Source: Mesorhizobium sp. dw_380 (GTDB lineage Bacteria > Pseudomonadota > Alphaproteobacteria > Rhizobiales > Rhizobiaceae). From it: 64,000 nt of DNA. This document shows positions 7,385 to 16,834 of this stretch, in pieces; the stretch's first letter is position 1; every line of letters begins with the position of its first letter. Both the position numbers and the translations under genes were made by a program. The stretch covers positions 1 through 64,000 of the forward strand of contig NZ_JAFFIW010000014.1 of assembly GCF_018588885.1 (NCBI RefSeq), read 5' to 3'. The notes under the pieces were generated by a model, which was given only the letters and a program-made list of their open reading frames with translations, made no database searches and had not been told where the DNA came from.

Positions 7385-9463
7385 ATGGATGGTGCCATCG
7401 CAGCGAACGAAGCGCAGAACGGAGCCGACTGGAAAGTCGGCGTCGATATCGGCGGGACATTCATCGATTTCTGCGCGCTTGAAGCCCGTTCCGGTCGCGT
7501 CGCCTCGCTGAAAGTGCTGACGACGCCGGAAGATCCGGGTGCCGAGCTCATGACAGGCCTCACCCTTCTTGCCGAACGCGAAGGCTTTGATCCTGCCCAT
7601 ATGACGCGCTTCGTGCACGGCACAACGGTCGGCATCAATACGATCATCCAGCGCAAGGGCGCGCCGCTCGCGCTGTTCACCAATGCCGGCTTCGAGGACG
7701 TGATCGAACTCGCGCGGCTGCGAATGCCGGACATGTATTCGCTGTTCTGCTCGCGACCGGAACCGCTGATCTCGCGCGACATGGTTTTCGGCATTCCGGT
7801 CCGCATGCGTGCCGACGGAAGCGAATTCCAGGCACCGGACATGGCGGCGGTGGAGAAGGCGGTCGCGGCGGCGAAGGCGAGCGGGGCGCTAGGGATTATC
7901 GTGTCCTTCCTCCATTCATGGCGCAATGCCGCGCAGGAGGCCTCGGTCAAGGCGGCGATCGCGCGTCTTGCCCCCGACCTCTTCGTCTTCTCATCGGCCG
8001 AGGTGTGGCCGGTCATCCGCGAATATGAGCGCAGCTCGACCGCCATCCTCAACGGCTATGTCCATCCACGCGTCTCGGGCTATCTGACGGCGCTGGAAGA
8101 GCGGTTGGGGGGTCTCGGCGTGCCCGCCCGCCCCATGCTGACGAAGTCGAATGGTGGGCTGATGAACGCCGCCGAAGGCAAGCACGCCTGCGTGAACATG
8201 CTTTTGTCGGGAACGGCCTCCGGCGTCATCGGCGCCTCGTGGCTGGCGCGTCAGGCCGGGGAAGACAAGGTCCTTACCCTCGACATCGGCGGGACCTCGG
8301 CCGACTTTGCGCTCATCATCGGCGGCGAGGCGCAGTTCGGCACCGGTGAACTGATCGGCGAATTTCCGCTGCACATACCCTCTGTCTCGGTAAGCTCGAT
8401 TGGCATCGGTGGCGGCTCTATCGCCAGTGTCGACGCGCAGGGGGTGCTGCGGGTCGGGCCGGAGTCGGCCGGTTCGACGCCGGGACCGGCGTGCTATGGC
8501 CGTGGCGGCGAGCGGCCGACGGTGACGGACGCCATGGTGGTGTGCGGATGGCTCGGTCACAGCGAGATGGCCTACGGCCAGCTGCGGATCGATACCGGAC
8601 TGGCTCATCGCGCCATCGGCGACCTTGCCGCCCGACTCGGCCGCCCGGCCGAGCAGACCGCGCAAGCGATCCTGGACATTGCGGTGTCGGAAATGTTCGT
8701 CGAGGTCGAGAAACTTGCTTCGCGCGCCGGAGTGGACTTGCGCGATTTCACGCTGATGCCGTTCGGCGGCGGCGGCCCGATGCTCGGAGCTTTCCTTGCC
8801 CGCGAGCTCGGGATGAAGCGGGTCATGGCGCCCCGCCGCCCCGGCGTGGTGTCGGCGCTTGGGGGGCTGGTGGCTGATCTGCGCGGAGACTTCATTCGCA
8901 CCATCTTCAGCCCGCTGTCAGGGACATCGCTCTCCGGAATTCGCGACGCCTTCGAGACCCTCGCGCAAGAGGGCCGCGATTGGCTCGCGGCGCAGGGGCA
9001 CGACGCGGCCGCGCAACTCAATCTCTCATGCGACATGCGCTATATCGGGCAGAGCTATGAAATCGAGGTCGTGTTGTCGCCAGAATGGCTGACGGACGGC
9101 AATGCGGCCGCCATCGCGCAGGCCTTCCACCTCACCCATGAGCGGCTCTACGATTTCCACGACCCGGACGGCGAGATCGAACTTGTGAATGTCCGGCTAT
9201 CCGCCATAGGCGCGGGGCCGAAACTCTCTTTCCCTGAGGTCGATGTGATCGACGCTCCGGCCATTCCGGCGCGCCGGCTCCCAGTCTACACGGGCCTGAG
9301 CGTCGAGACCATCGACCTCCATGACCGGCAAGTCCTTGTGCCGGGCAGCACGTTTCATGGGCCTGCCGTGGTCGTTCAGGAAGACACCACCCTCGTCATT
9401 CCCGCTGGAGTGCAGGCAAGGGTCGACCGCCATCTCAACCTTCTGCTGACCTTCCCGGAGTGA
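7385..9463 (+). CDS. hyuA: Hydantoinase/oxoprolinase subunit A family protein
   Basis: A 692-residue HyuA-type subunit of ATP-dependent hydantoinases, N-methylhydantoinases and 5-oxoprolinases (the acetone carboxylase beta subunit is related). The actin-like ATP-binding fold shows as GVDIGGTFIDF near residue 20 and LDIGGTSADFALI near 300, with VHGTTVGIN and FGGGGPM also typical. With subunit B it would open a cyclic amide such as a hydantoin or oxoproline at the cost of ATP. ATG 7385 follows AGGAAGGG. The subunit B gene follows after 4 bases. The family is certain; the exact substrate is not. Confidence 0.9.
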   Translation: MDGAIAANEAQNGADWKVGVDIGGTFIDFCALEARSGRVASLKVLTTPEDPGAELMTGLTLLAEREGFDPAHMTRFVHGTTVGINTIIQRKGAPLALFTNAGFEDVIELARLRMPDMYSLFCSRPEPLISRDMVFGIPVRMRADGSEFQAPDMAAVEKAVAAAKASGALGIIVSFLHSWRNAAQEASVKAAIARLAPDLFVFSSAEVWPVIREYERSSTAILNGYVHPRVSGYLTALEERLGGLGVPARPMLTKSNGGLMNAAEGKHACVNMLLSGTASGVIGASWLARQAGEDKVLTLDIGGTSADFALIIGGEAQFGTGELIGEFPLHIPSVSVSSIGIGGGSIASVDAQGVLRVGPESAGSTPGPACYGRGGERPTVTDAMVVCGWLGHSEMAYGQLRIDTGLAHRAIGDLAARLGRPAEQTAQAILDIAVSEMFVEVEKLASRAGVDLRDFTLMPFGGGGPMLGAFLARELGMKRVMAPRRPGVVSALGGLVADLRGDFIRTIFSPLSGTSLSGIRDAFETLAQEGRDWLAAQGHDAAAQLNLSCDMRYIGQSYEIEVVLSPEWLTDGNAAAIAQAFHLTHERLYDFHDPDGEIELVNVRLSAIGAGPKLSFPEVDVIDAPAIPARRLPVYTGLSVETIDLHDRQVLVPGSTFHGPAVVVQEDTTLVIPAGVQARVDRHLNLLLTFPE

Positions 9464-9467
9464 TGAC

Positions 9468-11453
9468 TTGTTTGACCGGACAAACCTTCAGGTTCTGGCG
9501 AACCATGCCCGCGCGGCGGCCGAGAACATGGCACACACGCTGCACCGCACCGCCCACTCCGCCTTCGTCAAGGAGACGCAGGACTTCACGGTGATGCTGA
9601 TGGACAGTTCAGGGGCAACCTTCGCTGTGCCGATGGAACTTGGCGCCACCTGGTATCCGGGGCTTTCGTATCACCGCGCTATAGCGATGGTCGACGACTA
9701 CCGGCCGGGAGACGTTGCGTTCACCAACGATCCTTATTCCGGTTATGTCGCCACGCACGCACCTGATACGCATCTGTGGAAGCCGGTCTTTGTCGAGGGC
9801 GAGATCGTCGCCTGGACCGGAGGGCATATCCACAACACCGACATGGGCGGTGCGGTGCCGGCTTCGCTCAGCCGGGCGCTGACTGAAATCCATCAGGAAG
9901 GCATCCGCTTTCCTCCCATGAAGCTGGTGAGAGATGGCGTCTTCGACGAGACGATCCTGCGGATCATGAGCACCAACGTGCGCAAGCCCGACCTCAACAT
10001 CGGTGACATCAAGGCGCTGGTCGGCGCGCTCAACACCGGCGAGCGCAAGATCCAGGCGATGGTGAGCAAGTTCGGCAAGGCCGGCTTCGTCGAAGGCGTT
10101 GCCGCTCTTCTCGACCATGCGGAGGCGCAGGCACGTGACGTGCTGCGCTCCATGCCCGACGGCACTTGGGAATTCGCTGACTACGCCGACGAGGATTCGG
10201 TCGAGGCCAATCCCTGCCGGCTGAAGCTGACGCTGACGATCAGGGGTGACGAGGCGGTGCTCGACTTCACCGGCTCCGATCCGCAGCTAGGCTCCTCGCT
10301 CAACGTTCCTTCAGGCGGTGACCCGCGACACACCATGCTGCTGGTGGGTGTCTATTACGTGCTCTACACGCTCAACCCGAAGATCCTGCTCAACACGGGC
10401 CTCACCCGGCCCTTCACCTGCATCACACCTCAAGGTTCGGTGCTGAATCCGGTCCATCCCGCCGCCGTAGGCATGCGCTCGCTCACCTGCGCGCGGCTGC
10501 GGTCGGTCATCTTCGGCGCCTTCTCGCAAGCGGTGCCGGAGCGCGTGCCCGCGGCGCCGGCCGGCAACAACTGCATCGTCAACGTCATGACCACGGACGA
10601 GCGGACCAGCCGGACCGTCATCGCGGCGGTAAACCCCGTGGTGGGCGGCGGCGGCGCGATGCCGCATCGCGACGGGACCAACGGATCGGGCGCGGACGCA
10701 GCCTATCTCAAGAACACGCCGATCGAGATCACCGAGACCGAGACCCCGGTCGAATTCCTGAAATACGGGCTCGCCAGGGACAGCGGCGGTGCGGGGCGTT
10801 GGCGCGGCGGCTTGGCGACCGAGATGGCCTTTCGCGTCTTTGCCCCCGATTCCAGGATCACGGCGCGCAACCGCGACCGCAGTTTTTTTCGTCCCTGGGG
10901 CGTGCTGGGCGGCAAGGCGGCCGGTCTGTCGGATATGGTCGTCAATCCGGGAACCGAGCACGAGCGGCGGCTGGGCAACATCGACACCGCGGTTCTGCAG
11001 CCTGGCGACGTACTCGATATCCGCTCCGCCGGGGGCGGCGGGCGCGGCGATCCGCTTGAGCGCGAGCCCTGGCGGGTTATGCAGGATGTGCGGCGCGGTT
11101 ATGTCTCGCCGGTCGCGGCCGAACGCGACTATGGCGTCGTCATCCGCGGCGGCAAGGTCGACGAACAGGCGACGGAAAGGCTGCGCCCGCGGCAGGGGCC
11201 GGCCCCCAACCATTTCCATTTCGGTCCCGAGCGCGAAGGTTACGAAACGCAGTGGACGCCGGCCGCCTATGAACGGCTCACCGCCATACTAAGGGATTTG
11301 CCGATCCACTGGCGGTTCTTCGCCAAGACGGAGATATTCCGTCGCATGAAGGGGCGCTCGGGACCGGAGGGTGTCGGGGCGGCATTCGATGCGGTCTGCG
11401 AACGGTTCCCCGAATTGCCGCGTCCTCGCCCGGTGCGAGAGGCCGCGGAATGA
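9468..11453 (+). CDS. hyuB: Hydantoinase subunit B family protein
   Basis: A 661-residue HyuB-type partner of the preceding gene. Typical segments are TLHRTAHSAFVKETQDFTVM, FTNDPYSGYVATHAPD, HIHNTDMGG, DFTGSDPQLGSSLN and the glycine-rich SAGGGGRGDPLERE near the C-terminus. The start appears to be TTG 9468, four bases after the HyuA stop, consistent with translational coupling. It ends in an ATGA overlap with the next gene, so HyuA, HyuB and the [2Fe-2S] and FAD subunits that follow are one operon. Together A and B should form an ATP-dependent ring-opening amidohydrolase. Confidence 0.9.
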   Translation: MFDRTNLQVLANHARAAAENMAHTLHRTAHSAFVKETQDFTVMLMDSSGATFAVPMELGATWYPGLSYHRAIAMVDDYRPGDVAFTNDPYSGYVATHAPDTHLWKPVFVEGEIVAWTGGHIHNTDMGGAVPASLSRALTEIHQEGIRFPPMKLVRDGVFDETILRIMSTNVRKPDLNIGDIKALVGALNTGERKIQAMVSKFGKAGFVEGVAALLDHAEAQARDVLRSMPDGTWEFADYADEDSVEANPCRLKLTLTIRGDEAVLDFTGSDPQLGSSLNVPSGGDPRHTMLLVGVYYVLYTLNPKILLNTGLTRPFTCITPQGSVLNPVHPAAVGMRSLTCARLRSVIFGAFSQAVPERVPAAPAGNNCIVNVMTTDERTSRTVIAAVNPVVGGGGAMPHRDGTNGSGADAAYLKNTPIEITETETPVEFLKYGLARDSGGAGRWRGGLATEMAFRVFAPDSRITARNRDRSFFRPWGVLGGKAAGLSDMVVNPGTEHERRLGNIDTAVLQPGDVLDIRSAGGGGRGDPLEREPWRVMQDVRRGYVSPVAAERDYGVVIRGGKVDEQATERLRPRQGPAPNHFHFGPEREGYETQWTPAAYERLTAILRDLPIHWRFFAKTEIFRRMKGRSGPEGVGAAFDAVCERFPELPRPRPVREAAE

Positions 11454-11752
11454 TCACGGCCGGCCGCGTCGTCCGGCTCGCCGAGTTCGACCGGGCGCAG
11501 CTGCGTTTCTTTCTCGACGGGCAGATGTGTGCTGCACTGGTGGGCGATACGGTGCTGACCGCAATGCTGGCTTCAGGGCACGCGTTGCGAAAATTCGAGT
11601 TCGGACCCGAGCTGCGTGCCGGGTTCTGCCTGATGGGAGCCTGCCAGGATTGCTGGGTGTGGCAGGAGGAAGGACCGCGCCTGCGGGCATGCTCGACCCT
11701 TGTCACGGAAGGCATGCGGCTGCGCACGACGCCGCCGGAGAGCTGGCCGTGA
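11450..11752 (+). CDS. [2Fe-2S]-binding subunit of an opine-oxidase-like dehydrogenase
   Basis: A 100-residue ferredoxin-like protein similar to the small subunit of octopine/nopaline oxidase, HcnA of cyanide synthase and the gamma subunit of D-hydroxyproline dehydrogenase. The cluster cysteines are C60-x4-C65-x2-C68-x12-C81 (GFCLMGACQDCW...RACST). It carries electrons between the flavin subunits encoded next to it. The start overlaps the HyuB stop (ATGA, 11450-11453) and its stop overlaps the start of the FAD/NAD subunit (GTGA, 11749-11752), so expression is tightly coupled. Confidence 0.88.
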   Translation: MITAGRVVRLAEFDRAQLRFFLDGQMCAALVGDTVLTAMLASGHALRKFEFGPELRAGFCLMGACQDCWVWQEEGPRLRACSTLVTEGMRLRTTPPESWP

Positions 11753-13116
11753 GTGATGCCTCATCGCCGCTGGTCGTGATCGTCGGTGCCGGTCCCGCTG
11801 GCATAAGGGCGGCGGCGACCCTGGTCGAGGCCGGGTTCCATCCAGTGGTGATCGACGAAGGGCATCGCGCGGGCGGACAGATCTATCGTCGCCCGCCTAC
11901 TGGGTTTCTCCGCACGCCAGAGCAGCTCTACGGGTCGGAGGCGGCGAAGGCGCGTGCGCTGCATGCACTCTTCGACCGGTTGGCGGCAGACGGGCGGCTC
12001 ACCCTTTGCGCGGGAAGCTCGGTCATCGCTGTGCAGGAGGGTCGGCTGCATGTGCTGGGGGAGGGTGGCGTGCAGGTGATCGGTTACGACCGCCTGATCC
12101 TTGCCACCGGAGCATCGGACCGCGTCGCTCCGGTCTCCGGTTGGCAGAGCGCCGGCGTCTACAGCCTCGGCGCGGCGCAGATCGCGCTCAAGGCGCAGGG
12201 CGTAGCCCTCGGGCGGCGGATCGTCCTGATCGGATCGGGGCCTCTGCTGACGCTGGTCGGTGCCCAACTCCTCAAGGCAGGAGCGGATGTGGCAGCAGTG
12301 CTGGACACGTCTCGCTGGCATCAGCAGATGCGGGGGGGCTGGCAGCTTGCCGCCCGTCCAATTGTCGCGCTGCGCGGTCTGGCCCTGCGGGCGAGGCTCG
12401 GCGGCCGCTACCATGCGGGCGTGGCGTTCGAACGGATCGAGGTCGACGGGCAGGGTGTCACAGCGATGCGCTGGCGCGATGCCGGCGGCCGGGCGCGCCT
12501 CACGCCTTGCGACATGATCGGCATGGGCTGGCACCTGCGGGCGGAGACGCATCTGGCCGATCTGGCGGGATGTAGCTTCACCTATGATGAGCAGTGGCGG
12601 CAATGGCTGCCTAAGACCGACGAGATGGGTCGGGCCGGCAACGGAGTCTATCTTGCGGGCGATGGAGTTCGTCTCCTCGGGGCGGACGGCGCGGAGATCG
12701 CGGGACGCCTTGCCGCGGCGGCGTGCCTTGCCGATCTCGGATTGCCGGCACCTTCCCTCCGTGCCGATCTGCGCAAGCTCGCGCGGCTGGAGCGCTTTGC
12801 CCGCGGTCTGGCCTGCGCCTTTCCATGGCCGGCGGCGATGGTGCAGGCACTCCCCGACGACGCGATCGTCTGCCGCTGCGAGAACGTCACCGCCGGAGAC
12901 GTACGCCAGAGTGCGGGTTTCGGCGGCGGCGAGGCCAACCGGGTGAAGTCGCTGTCGCGCGTCGGCATGGGCCGCTGCCAGGGGCGCTATTGCCAGTTGG
13001 CCGCCGTTGAGCTCGCAGCGGTGCAGGCCGGCTGTACGCCAGCCGCTGTCGGCCGGTTTCGCGGGCAGGCCCCTGTCCGGCCGGCGCCCATCGACGCTTT
13101 TCTCCGGGAAGGCTGA
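11749..13116 (+). CDS. FAD/NAD(P)-binding oxidoreductase subunit with C-terminal [2Fe-2S] domain (opine-oxidase-like)
   Basis: A 455-residue subunit resembling OoxA/NoxA, HcnB and D-hydroxyproline dehydrogenase alpha. It has GAGPAG at residues 12-17 for FAD, a second nucleotide motif LIGSGP near 162, and a C-terminal BFD-like iron-sulfur domain with C375-x-C377 and C410-x4-C415 (VCRCENV...RCQGRYC). The frame is open to 11371, but the homologous start is the GTG at 11749 that overlaps the previous stop. With the [2Fe-2S] subunit and the FAD oxidase of the opposite strand (13153-14478) it would make a membrane-associated heterotrimeric oxidase of opines, glycine or imino acids. Confidence 0.88.
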   Translation: MSDASSPLVVIVGAGPAGIRAAATLVEAGFHPVVIDEGHRAGGQIYRRPPTGFLRTPEQLYGSEAAKARALHALFDRLAADGRLTLCAGSSVIAVQEGRLHVLGEGGVQVIGYDRLILATGASDRVAPVSGWQSAGVYSLGAAQIALKAQGVALGRRIVLIGSGPLLTLVGAQLLKAGADVAAVLDTSRWHQQMRGGWQLAARPIVALRGLALRARLGGRYHAGVAFERIEVDGQGVTAMRWRDAGGRARLTPCDMIGMGWHLRAETHLADLAGCSFTYDEQWRQWLPKTDEMGRAGNGVYLAGDGVRLLGADGAEIAGRLAAAACLADLGLPAPSLRADLRKLARLERFARGLACAFPWPAAMVQALPDDAIVCRCENVTAGDVRQSAGFGGGEANRVKSLSRVGMGRCQGRYCQLAAVELAAVQAGCTPAAVGRFRGQAPVRPAPIDAFLREG

Positions 13117-13152
13117 TGCGGTTCCAGAGGCTGGATGTCGGCACGGATCAGG

Positions 13153-14478
13153 TTAGAAATCGGCGACCTTCCCCCAGGCCGACGCGTCGAAGCGCCGGGG
13201 ATCATAGGATTTCGGATCGACGATCGGTTTGGAGCCAGTAACGAGATCGGCGACGAGGTGTCCGGCGCCGGGTCCGATGCCGAAGCCATGCCCCGAGAAC
13301 CCGGCAGCCAGGAAGAAACCCGGAACGGTATCAATCTCGCCGATGGCAGGCACGCCGTCCGGCGTGCTGTCGATGTAGCCGGCCCAGGCCGCGCTGATCC
13401 TGGTCTGGCGCAGTGCCGGCAGCAGCTCGAGCGCGCGGGCATGGGTAAGCTGGATGGTGGCCTGATCCGGGACCGGATCAAGGATGCGCATCCGCTCCAT
13501 CGGCGTCGGCTGGTCGAGCCGCCAGTGTCGGAGCGTCTCGTGGCCCGAGCGCATGCCCTGCAGGCCGCCCGGCGCGAGGCTCCGCCAACGCTTCAGGAAC
13601 ATGGGCAGGAACTGCGACGAGAAGCGCAACTGCTGCGGCGTCACGTCCACGCGGCCGCGTCCGCTGATGGCGAGCGTGTAGCCGCCGTCGCTGCGACGCG
13701 TGGCCGAAATCCTTGCCGTGTGCAGCGCATCCGGAAGGCCCTCCGCGCCGGGCGAGACGGACAGGATGGAGGAGCGTATCGACGCCTGCGGAAAGCGGAA
13801 CCCGAACTGGTGGCAAAACGAGGAGGCCCAGGCGCCGCCGGCCAGCACCGCCATCTTCGTCCGGATCGTTCCGCTTTCCGTGATCACGCCGCTCAGGCGC
13901 CCGCCTTCGGTCTCGATGCCGCGTGCGGCGCAATTCTGGTGCACGGTGCCGCCGAGCTTCAGGATCGCGCGGGCGACCGCAGGCGCGGCCCGCGACGGGT
14001 CGGCGGTGCCGTCGGTCGGCGAGAAGACGCCGCCCCTCCAGGTCCGGCCGGTGGCACGACCCCGCGCGCTGGCCTCGGCGCTGCCGAGCATGTGCGTGGT
14101 GACGCCGGCTGTTTTGGCGAACTCACGCCAGCGCGCCCAGCCGGCCAGTTCGGCCTCGTCATTGCTGAGATAGAGCAGACCGCAGCGGCGGAAGCCGGTG
14201 TCCTCGCCCGTTTCCGCCGCAAAGCGCTCCCACAGATCGAGACTGTGGGTCGCCATCGGCAGCTCGCGGGCGTCGCGGTTCTGCTGCCGGCACCATCCCC
14301 AGTTCCTGGAGGACTGCTCGGCGCCAATGCGCCCCTTTTCGACAAGCGCGACCTTCATGCCGCGCCGTGCCAGGTAATAGGCCGCGAATATGCCTACGAT
14401 GCCGCCGCCGATCACCACCGCGTCCGCGGATTGCGGCAGTTCGCCGGATGTCTCGATTTGCTGTAGCGGTGCGCGCAT
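13153..14478 (-). CDS. FAD-dependent oxidase subunit, OoxB/HcnC/DadA-like
   Basis: A 441-residue DAO-family flavoprotein. FAD-binding VVIGGGIVGIFAAYYLARRG lies near the N-terminus and GFSGHGFGIGPGAGH near the C-terminus. NWGWCRQQNRD matches the family's flavin-contact region. It is probably the catalytic beta subunit partnering the two preceding genes, although it is on the opposite strand and converges with them. The open frame extends to 14727, but those 83 codons look non-coding; the chosen ATG 14478 follows a purine-rich stretch and sits just before the FAD motif. It is divergent from an Lrp-type regulator. Confidence 0.85.
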   Translation of the reverse strand: MRAPLQQIETSGELPQSADAVVIGGGIVGIFAAYYLARRGMKVALVEKGRIGAEQSSRNWGWCRQQNRDARELPMATHSLDLWERFAAETGEDTGFRRCGLLYLSNDEAELAGWARWREFAKTAGVTTHMLGSAEASARGRATGRTWRGGVFSPTDGTADPSRAAPAVARAILKLGGTVHQNCAARGIETEGGRLSGVITESGTIRTKMAVLAGGAWASSFCHQFGFRFPQASIRSSILSVSPGAEGLPDALHTARISATRRSDGGYTLAISGRGRVDVTPQQLRFSSQFLPMFLKRWRSLAPGGLQGMRSGHETLRHWRLDQPTPMERMRILDPVPDQATIQLTHARALELLPALRQTRISAAWAGYIDSTPDGVPAIGEIDTVPGFFLAAGFSGHGFGIGPGAGHLVADLVTGSKPIVDPKSYDPRRFDASAWGKVADF

Positions 14479-14701
14479 GGTCTCTCTGCCTTGAAGCGCC
14501 AATCTACCGCGTTGCACAGGCAGCCGCTGCTGCAGTTGAGGCCGAGGCAGAATTTTATTCCGACGAACCCGCACAATTCGAGAGCCCGTGCGTTTTAAAG
14601 CGCTGTTCGTTCGGATGGACAGGCAGGCGGGCTGTGGTAGTGTCGACGGTGATTGGCAAGGCAGCATTTTGTGCTGTGGCACGCATTCTGCGGAGACGAC
14701 C
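14479..14701. promoter_or_regulatory. Divergent promoter region between FAD oxidase and Lrp gene
   Basis: 223 bases between divergent starts. Lrp-type regulators usually bind and control such regions, often with the amino-acid substrate as ligand. An AT-richer stretch lies around 14549-14560, but no palindrome or promoter box is clear enough to mark. Confidence 0.45.
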
Positions 14702-15178
14702 GTGAAACTGGATCGGATCGACATCAAAATTCTTCACGAATTGCAGAAGAACGGCCGCATCACCAATGTGGAACTGGCTGATCTGGTGCATTTATCACCA
14801 AGCCCGTGCCTGATGCGGGTCAAGAAATTGCAGTCGGAAGGCTACATCGAAGGCTATTCCGCCCAGGTCAACATCGGCAAGCTCGGCCAGACGCTGACCG
14901 TGTTCACCGAAATCACCTTGAAGAACCATCGCCAGGTGGACTTCGCCCGCTTTCTCGCCGTCGTGGAGAAGATCGACCAGGTCATCGAATGCCACCTTGT
15001 ATCGGGCGGCTACGACTATTTGATGAAATTCGTGACCGCCGGCATAGCCGAGTACCAGACGATCATGGAGCGGCTGACCGATATGGATATCGGCATCGAC
15101 AAGTATTTCAGCTTCGTCGTGCTGAAGTCGCCTATCGTCAAGGCGCACATGCCGCTGCCCAGCCTGTTTCCGAGGTAG
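14702..15178 (+). CDS. Lrp/AsnC-family transcriptional regulator
   Basis: A 158-residue feast/famine regulator. The HTH spans about residues 5-50 (LDRIDIKILHELQKNGRITN, then LADLVHLSPSPCLMRVKKL), and the RAM ligand-binding domain follows (VIECHLVSGGYDYLMKF). GTG 14702 follows GGAG by about 7 bases and gives the normal length; the longer frame from 14588 adds a non-homologous stretch. It is divergent from the FAD oxidase and very likely controls it in response to an amino acid. Its stop codon directly abuts the stop codon of the convergent transporter ATPase with no base between. Confidence 0.92.
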   Translation: MKLDRIDIKILHELQKNGRITNVELADLVHLSPSPCLMRVKKLQSEGYIEGYSAQVNIGKLGQTLTVFTEITLKNHRQVDFARFLAVVEKIDQVIECHLVSGGYDYLMKFVTAGIAEYQTIMERLTDMDIGIDKYFSFVVLKSPIVKAHMPLPSLFPR

Positions 15179-16834
15179 TCAGCGATGGCCGTACTGGCTG
15201 ACGAGCTCGGGGTCTCGGACAAGGCCATCGAGCCACGTCGGATCGAGCTTCGGCACGGAGGAGAACAGAAGCTTGGAATAGGGGTGGGTGGGCGCCTTCA
15301 GCTTGTCGGGTGTGATCTGCTCCACCCGCTCCCCGTTGTACATGACCATGATTTCGTCGCAGATCGCTTCGACGACGGAGAGGTCGTGGCTGATGAAAAT
15401 GTAGGAAAGGCCCAACTCTCGCTGCAGTTCCTTGAGCAGCTCGATCACTGCGGCCGCCACTACCGTGTCGAGCGCCGAAGTGATTTCGTCGCAGATGATG
15501 AGCTTGGGTCCGGCCGCCAGAGCGCGCGCGAAGTTCACGCGCTGCTTCTGGCCGCCCGAGAGCTCCGACGGGCGACGGTAGCGCAGCGCCCTGGGCAGGC
15601 GAACCATGTCGAGCAGTTCGTCGACGCGCTTCGAGCGCGCCTGCCTGTCGAGCCGGTGATAGAAGGCCAGCGGCCGGGCAATGATGTCCTCCACCGGCTT
15701 GGCCGGATTGAGCGCGGTATCGGCATACTGGAACACGATCTGCATCTCGCGCAGCTGGTCCTGGCTGCGTTTCCCTGCGGCGCGCTGCAATTCCTTGCCG
15801 TCGAAGATGATGTCGCCGGCCGCCGCTGGGTGGATGCCGGCGATGACGCGCGCGAGCGTCGATTTTCCGCAGCCGGATTCGCCGATGATGCCGAGGTTGC
15901 GCCCCTTCTCGACGACCAGGTTGATGCAATCGACAGCGCGGATGAGTGGCAGTCCGTCATCCCGCACCGCGCCATAACCTGCCGTCACATTGTCGATGCG
16001 AAGCAACGGTTTCGCGCCGGCATCTGCGTCCGCATGCACTTGCCGCGGCCTCGGCTCGAAGGCCGCCAGCAGTTCGCGCGTATAGGGGTGCTGGGCAGCC
16101 GAAAGAATCTGAGCCGTGGTACCGGTCTCCTGCACTTCGCCGCCTTTCAGCACCACGATGCGGTCGGCGATCTGGGCGACGACCGCGAGGTCGTGGGAAA
16201 CGTAGACACCCGCTATCCCGCCCGCCCGCATGACCGACTTGAATGCCTTCAGCACATCGATCTGCGTCGTCACGTCGAGTGCCGTCGTCGGCTCGTCGAA
16301 GATCATCAGCTTGGGATCGCCGATGAGCGCCATGGCCGCCGACAGCCGCTGCAATTGCCCGCCCGAAACCTGGTGCGGATAACGCGCGCCGATTCCTTCC
16401 GGGTCCGGCAGCGACAAGGCCCGGAACAGCTCGACCGCTCGCTTTCGCGCCTGCTCGGGCGGCATCAGCCTGTGGATGCGCGTAACCTCGATCACCTGCT
16501 CCATGATGGTGGACGAGGGGTTGAAGGAGGCGGCGGCACTTTGCGGAACATAGGCAATGGCGGTGCCTCGGAACCTGGCGCGCTGCTTTTCGGAAAGTGC
16601 GGCCATGTTCTTGCCGTTGACATTGATCACGCCGCCGGTGATCCGGCAACCCGGCCGTGTGTGCCCCATGAGCGAGAGCGCCACCGTTGTCTTGCCGGAG
16701 CCGCTTTCACCGATCAGGGCGACGATCTCGCCATCGGCGATGTCGAGGCTGACGCCCTTGATGATTTCGACGACGCGTCCGGCGTCGGTCGTCGCCTCGA
16801 TCCTCAAGTTCCTGACCTCGACGAGATTGGTCAT
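15179..16834 (-). CDS. Dipeptide/oligopeptide-type ABC importer, double ATPase (DppD-DppF fusion)
   Basis: A 551-residue protein with two complete ABC ATPase domains in one chain, an arrangement seen in GsiA/YejF-type importers. Domain 1 has Walker A GESGSGKTT, signature VSGGQLQRLS and IFDEPTTALD; domain 2 has GESGCGKST, LSGGQKQRVN and ICDEITSALD. It powers the transporter whose permeases and binding protein follow on the same strand. Its start overlaps the upstream permease stop by 4 bases. Peptides, opines or similar amino-acid conjugates are the likely cargo. Confidence 0.92.
   Translation of the reverse strand: MTNLVEVRNLRIEATTDAGRVVEIIKGVSLDIADGEIVALIGESGSGKTTVALSLMGHTRPGCRITGGVINVNGKNMAALSEKQRARFRGTAIAYVPQSAAASFNPSSTIMEQVIEVTRIHRLMPPEQARKRAVELFRALSLPDPEGIGARYPHQVSGGQLQRLSAAMALIGDPKLMIFDEPTTALDVTTQIDVLKAFKSVMRAGGIAGVYVSHDLAVVAQIADRIVVLKGGEVQETGTTAQILSAAQHPYTRELLAAFEPRPRQVHADADAGAKPLLRIDNVTAGYGAVRDDGLPLIRAVDCINLVVEKGRNLGIIGESGCGKSTLARVIAGIHPAAAGDIIFDGKELQRAAGKRSQDQLREMQIVFQYADTALNPAKPVEDIIARPLAFYHRLDRQARSKRVDELLDMVRLPRALRYRRPSELSGGQKQRVNFARALAAGPKLIICDEITSALDTVVAAAVIELLKELQRELGLSYIFISHDLSVVEAICDEIMVMYNGERVEQITPDKLKAPTHPYSKLLFSSVPKLDPTWLDGLVRDPELVSQYGHR

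Noticed and set aside
13135..14466. Plus-strand ORF of 443 codons
   Set aside because: Antisense to the DAO-type oxidase, which has both FAD motifs.
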